Made by a program: the position numbers and the translations under genes | Notes under the pieces: model-generated | What the model saw: only the letters and a program-made list of their open reading frames with translations | What the model was told of the DNA's origin: nothing | Database searches by the model: none | Assembly (NCBI GenBank): GCA_022340285.1 | Contig: JAJDOG010000037.1 | Span: forward strand, 1 to 35,028 | Reading direction: 5' to 3' | Length of the DNA: 35,028 nucleotides | Source: Betaproteobacteria bacterium | GTDB lineage: Bacteria; Pseudomonadota; Gammaproteobacteria; Burkholderiales; SG8-39 | In this document: in pieces, positions 33,448 through 35,028 of the stretch | Layout: each line of letters begins with the position of its first letter | How positions within the stretch are numbered: position 1 is the first letter of the stretch

Positions 33448-35028
33448 TTGAGCGGCATGGAAACGAAGATGCGCGCGCTGCCGCCCGAGGTGCTCAGGGG
33501 GATCCGGCGCGGCATCGAGAAGGAGAGCCTGCGCGTGCGGCCGGATGGCATGCTGGCCGACACGCCTCACCCGGCCGGGCTCGGGTCGGCGCTTGCCCAT
33601 CCGCACATCACCACCGATTTCAGCGAATCGCAGCTGGAGCTGATCACCGGCGTGCACACGGACGTGGACGCGTGCCTCACCGAGCTGGAGCAGATCCACC
33701 AGGTCGTCTACCGCGAGATCGGCGACGAAATGCTCTGGTGCGCGAGCATGCCCTGCGGCCTGCCCGCCGACGACGCGATTCCCATCGGGCAGTACGGCCG
33801 CTCGAATGTCGGACGCGCCAAGACCGTCTACCGTCTCGGCCTCAGCTATCGCTACGGCCGGCGCATGCAGACCATCTCCGGCGTGCACTACAACTTTTCC
33901 CTGCCGGAGACGGCGTGGCCGCTTCTCCAGGAGGTTGCGCGTAGCGACGGCGCCGCGGACTACTATCAGGACGAGGCCTATTTCGCCCTGATGCGCAATT
34001 TCCGCAGGCACTCGTGGCTGCTGCTCTATCTGTTCGGCGCATCGCCGACGGTCTGCAGCACGTTTGTTGCCGGTCGCGCCCACCGGTTGAACGAGTTCGG
34101 TGCCGGGACACTGTTTCTGCCGCACGCCACCTCGCTGCGCATGGGCCCGCTCGGCTACCAGAGCGATGCGCAAGCGACGCTCGGCGTGAGCTACAACAGC
34201 CTCGGAAGCTATGCGAAGTCCCTGCACGGCGCGCTTACCGAACCCTACCCCCCCTACGAGGCGATAGGCATCCGGAACGGGGACGAATATCGCCAGCTGT
34301 CCACCAGTCTGCTGCAGATCGAGAACGAGTTCTACGGAACGATCCGGCCGAAACGCCGCATCCGTACGGGTGAGCGACCTCTGCATGCATTGGGCGAGCG
34401 CGGCGTCGAGTATGTCGAAGTGCGTCTCATGGATCTCGATCCGTTCTGCCCGCTCGGCATCGCCGCGGGCACGATGCGCTTTCTGGATGTATTCCTGCTC
34501 CACTGCCTCCTTCACGACAGCCCTCCGGACACTCCGGAGGAGGTGACCGCGATCACCTGCGACCGTCAGCGCGTCGCCGAGAGCGGCCGCGACGCGGCGC
34601 TGCAGCTCGTGGAGCGCGGCACCGGAACGACCGTCGGCGATCGAGGCGCGGCATTGCTCGACGAGTGCGAGCCGATCGCTGCTGCGCTCGATGCGGCGCA
34701 TGGCGGGTCATCTTATCGGTCAGCGTTGACGGACGCGCGCGCAGCGCTGGGCGATCCCGCGCGAGTGCCTTCCGCGCGGATGGTTCGTGAAATAACCGAG
34801 CGCTACGCGAATTCCTACGTCCAGTTCGGCAAAGCGCAATCGCTGCGGCATCGCGAAGCACTGCTGAAGTCGTCCCTGGCGCCGGAAACGCAGTCGCGTT
34901 TCGTCCGGCTGGCCGAGGAGTCGCTGGCGGCCCAGCGCCGGATCGAGGCCACCGACAAGGTTCCTTTCGAGACCTATCGCCAGCAGTACATCAATCAGAG
35001 CCTGCTCGGCGGACCGCACTTGCGTTAG
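33448..35028 (+). CDS. gshA: glutamate-cysteine ligase (proteobacterial GshA type)
   Basis: First step of glutathione synthesis: joins glutamate and cysteine with ATP. It resembles E. coli GshA throughout: GIRRGIEKESLRVRPDGMLA, HPHITTDFSESQLELIT, SMPCGLP, IGQYGRSNVGRAKTVYRLGL, MQTISGVHYNFSLP, SLRMGPLGYQS and YVEVRLMDLDPFCPLGI. From TTG 33448 it has 526 residues (E. coli has 518). That start is preferred because AGGAG (33436-33440) is 7 bases upstream. GTG 33430 and ATG 33457 are alternatives. The stop TAG is the last codon of the window, so the gene is complete. No gshB is in view. Confidence 0.95.
   Translation: MSGMETKMRALPPEVLRGIRRGIEKESLRVRPDGMLADTPHPAGLGSALAHPHITTDFSESQLELITGVHTDVDACLTELEQIHQVVYREIGDEMLWCASMPCGLPADDAIPIGQYGRSNVGRAKTVYRLGLSYRYGRRMQTISGVHYNFSLPETAWPLLQEVARSDGAADYYQDEAYFALMRNFRRHSWLLLYLFGASPTVCSTFVAGRAHRLNEFGAGTLFLPHATSLRMGPLGYQSDAQATLGVSYNSLGSYAKSLHGALTEPYPPYEAIGIRNGDEYRQLSTSLLQIENEFYGTIRPKRRIRTGERPLHALGERGVEYVEVRLMDLDPFCPLGIAAGTMRFLDVFLLHCLLHDSPPDTPEEVTAITCDRQRVAESGRDAALQLVERGTGTTVGDRGAALLDECEPIAAALDAAHGGSSYRSALTDARAALGDPARVPSARMVREITERYANSYVQFGKAQSLRHREALLKSSLAPETQSRFVRLAEESLAAQRRIEATDKVPFETYRQQYINQSLLGGPHLR

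Overview
The window is high-GC bacterial chromosome, densely packed and without tRNA, rRNA, insertion sequence, CRISPR or phage genes. Gene content and order point to a betaproteobacterium or a close relative: queA-tgt-yajC-secD-secF, a nudJ-mnmA-purB neighbourhood, proteobacterial-type GshA, a large MscK-type channel, and PPDK. The species is not identifiable from the sequence alone.

Layout. Positions 1-4457 (+) hold the end of queA, then tgt, yajC, secD and secF, which cover tRNA queuosine modification and the SecDF-YajC export motor. Positions 4610-6028 (+) hold a class II cytochrome c and a secreted diheme cytochrome c, separated by a strong terminator. Positions 6032-11129 are mostly minus strand: purB, then a plus-strand YibF-like glutathione transferase, then the operon aminotransferase-nudJ-mnmA. 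Positions 11284-14685 (+) hold an MscK/KefA-type mechanosensitive channel. Positions 14836-17336 (-) hold an operon of a PcaC-like decarboxylase, a DUF2189 membrane protein and an M20 carbamoylase-type amidase. Positions 17419-18750 (+) hold an ABC1/COQ8-family atypical kinase. Positions 18947-20113 (-) hold a YliI-type sugar dehydrogenase. Positions 20287-23629 (+) hold a conserved hypothetical protein and pyruvate phosphate dikinase. Positions 23760-24572 (-) hold an orphan TonB-like protein. Positions 24619-26495 (+) hold an exported ankyrin protein coupled to an epoxide-hydrolase-like enzyme. Positions 26518-31888 (-) hold a moxR-DUF58-transglutaminase operon ending in a zinc alcohol dehydrogenase. 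Positions 32227-35028 (+) hold an MFS transporter and gshA. A decayed gene fragment lies upstream of moxR.

Most of the genes are housekeeping. The least explained material is intergenic. Two families of short hairpin-forming repeats (called A and B here) occupy every convergent gene gap longer than 100 bp and no divergent or tandem gap. Their stems differ between copies by compensating base changes. Other points are a recurring extended -10 motif, a perfect palindrome between the divergent tonB-like and ankyrin genes, a GCAA-loop hairpin against the start of a conserved unknown gene, and the loss of hflD from the nudJ-mnmA-hflD-purB cluster. I did not find a clear new multi-gene system such as a defence island or a biosynthetic cluster.
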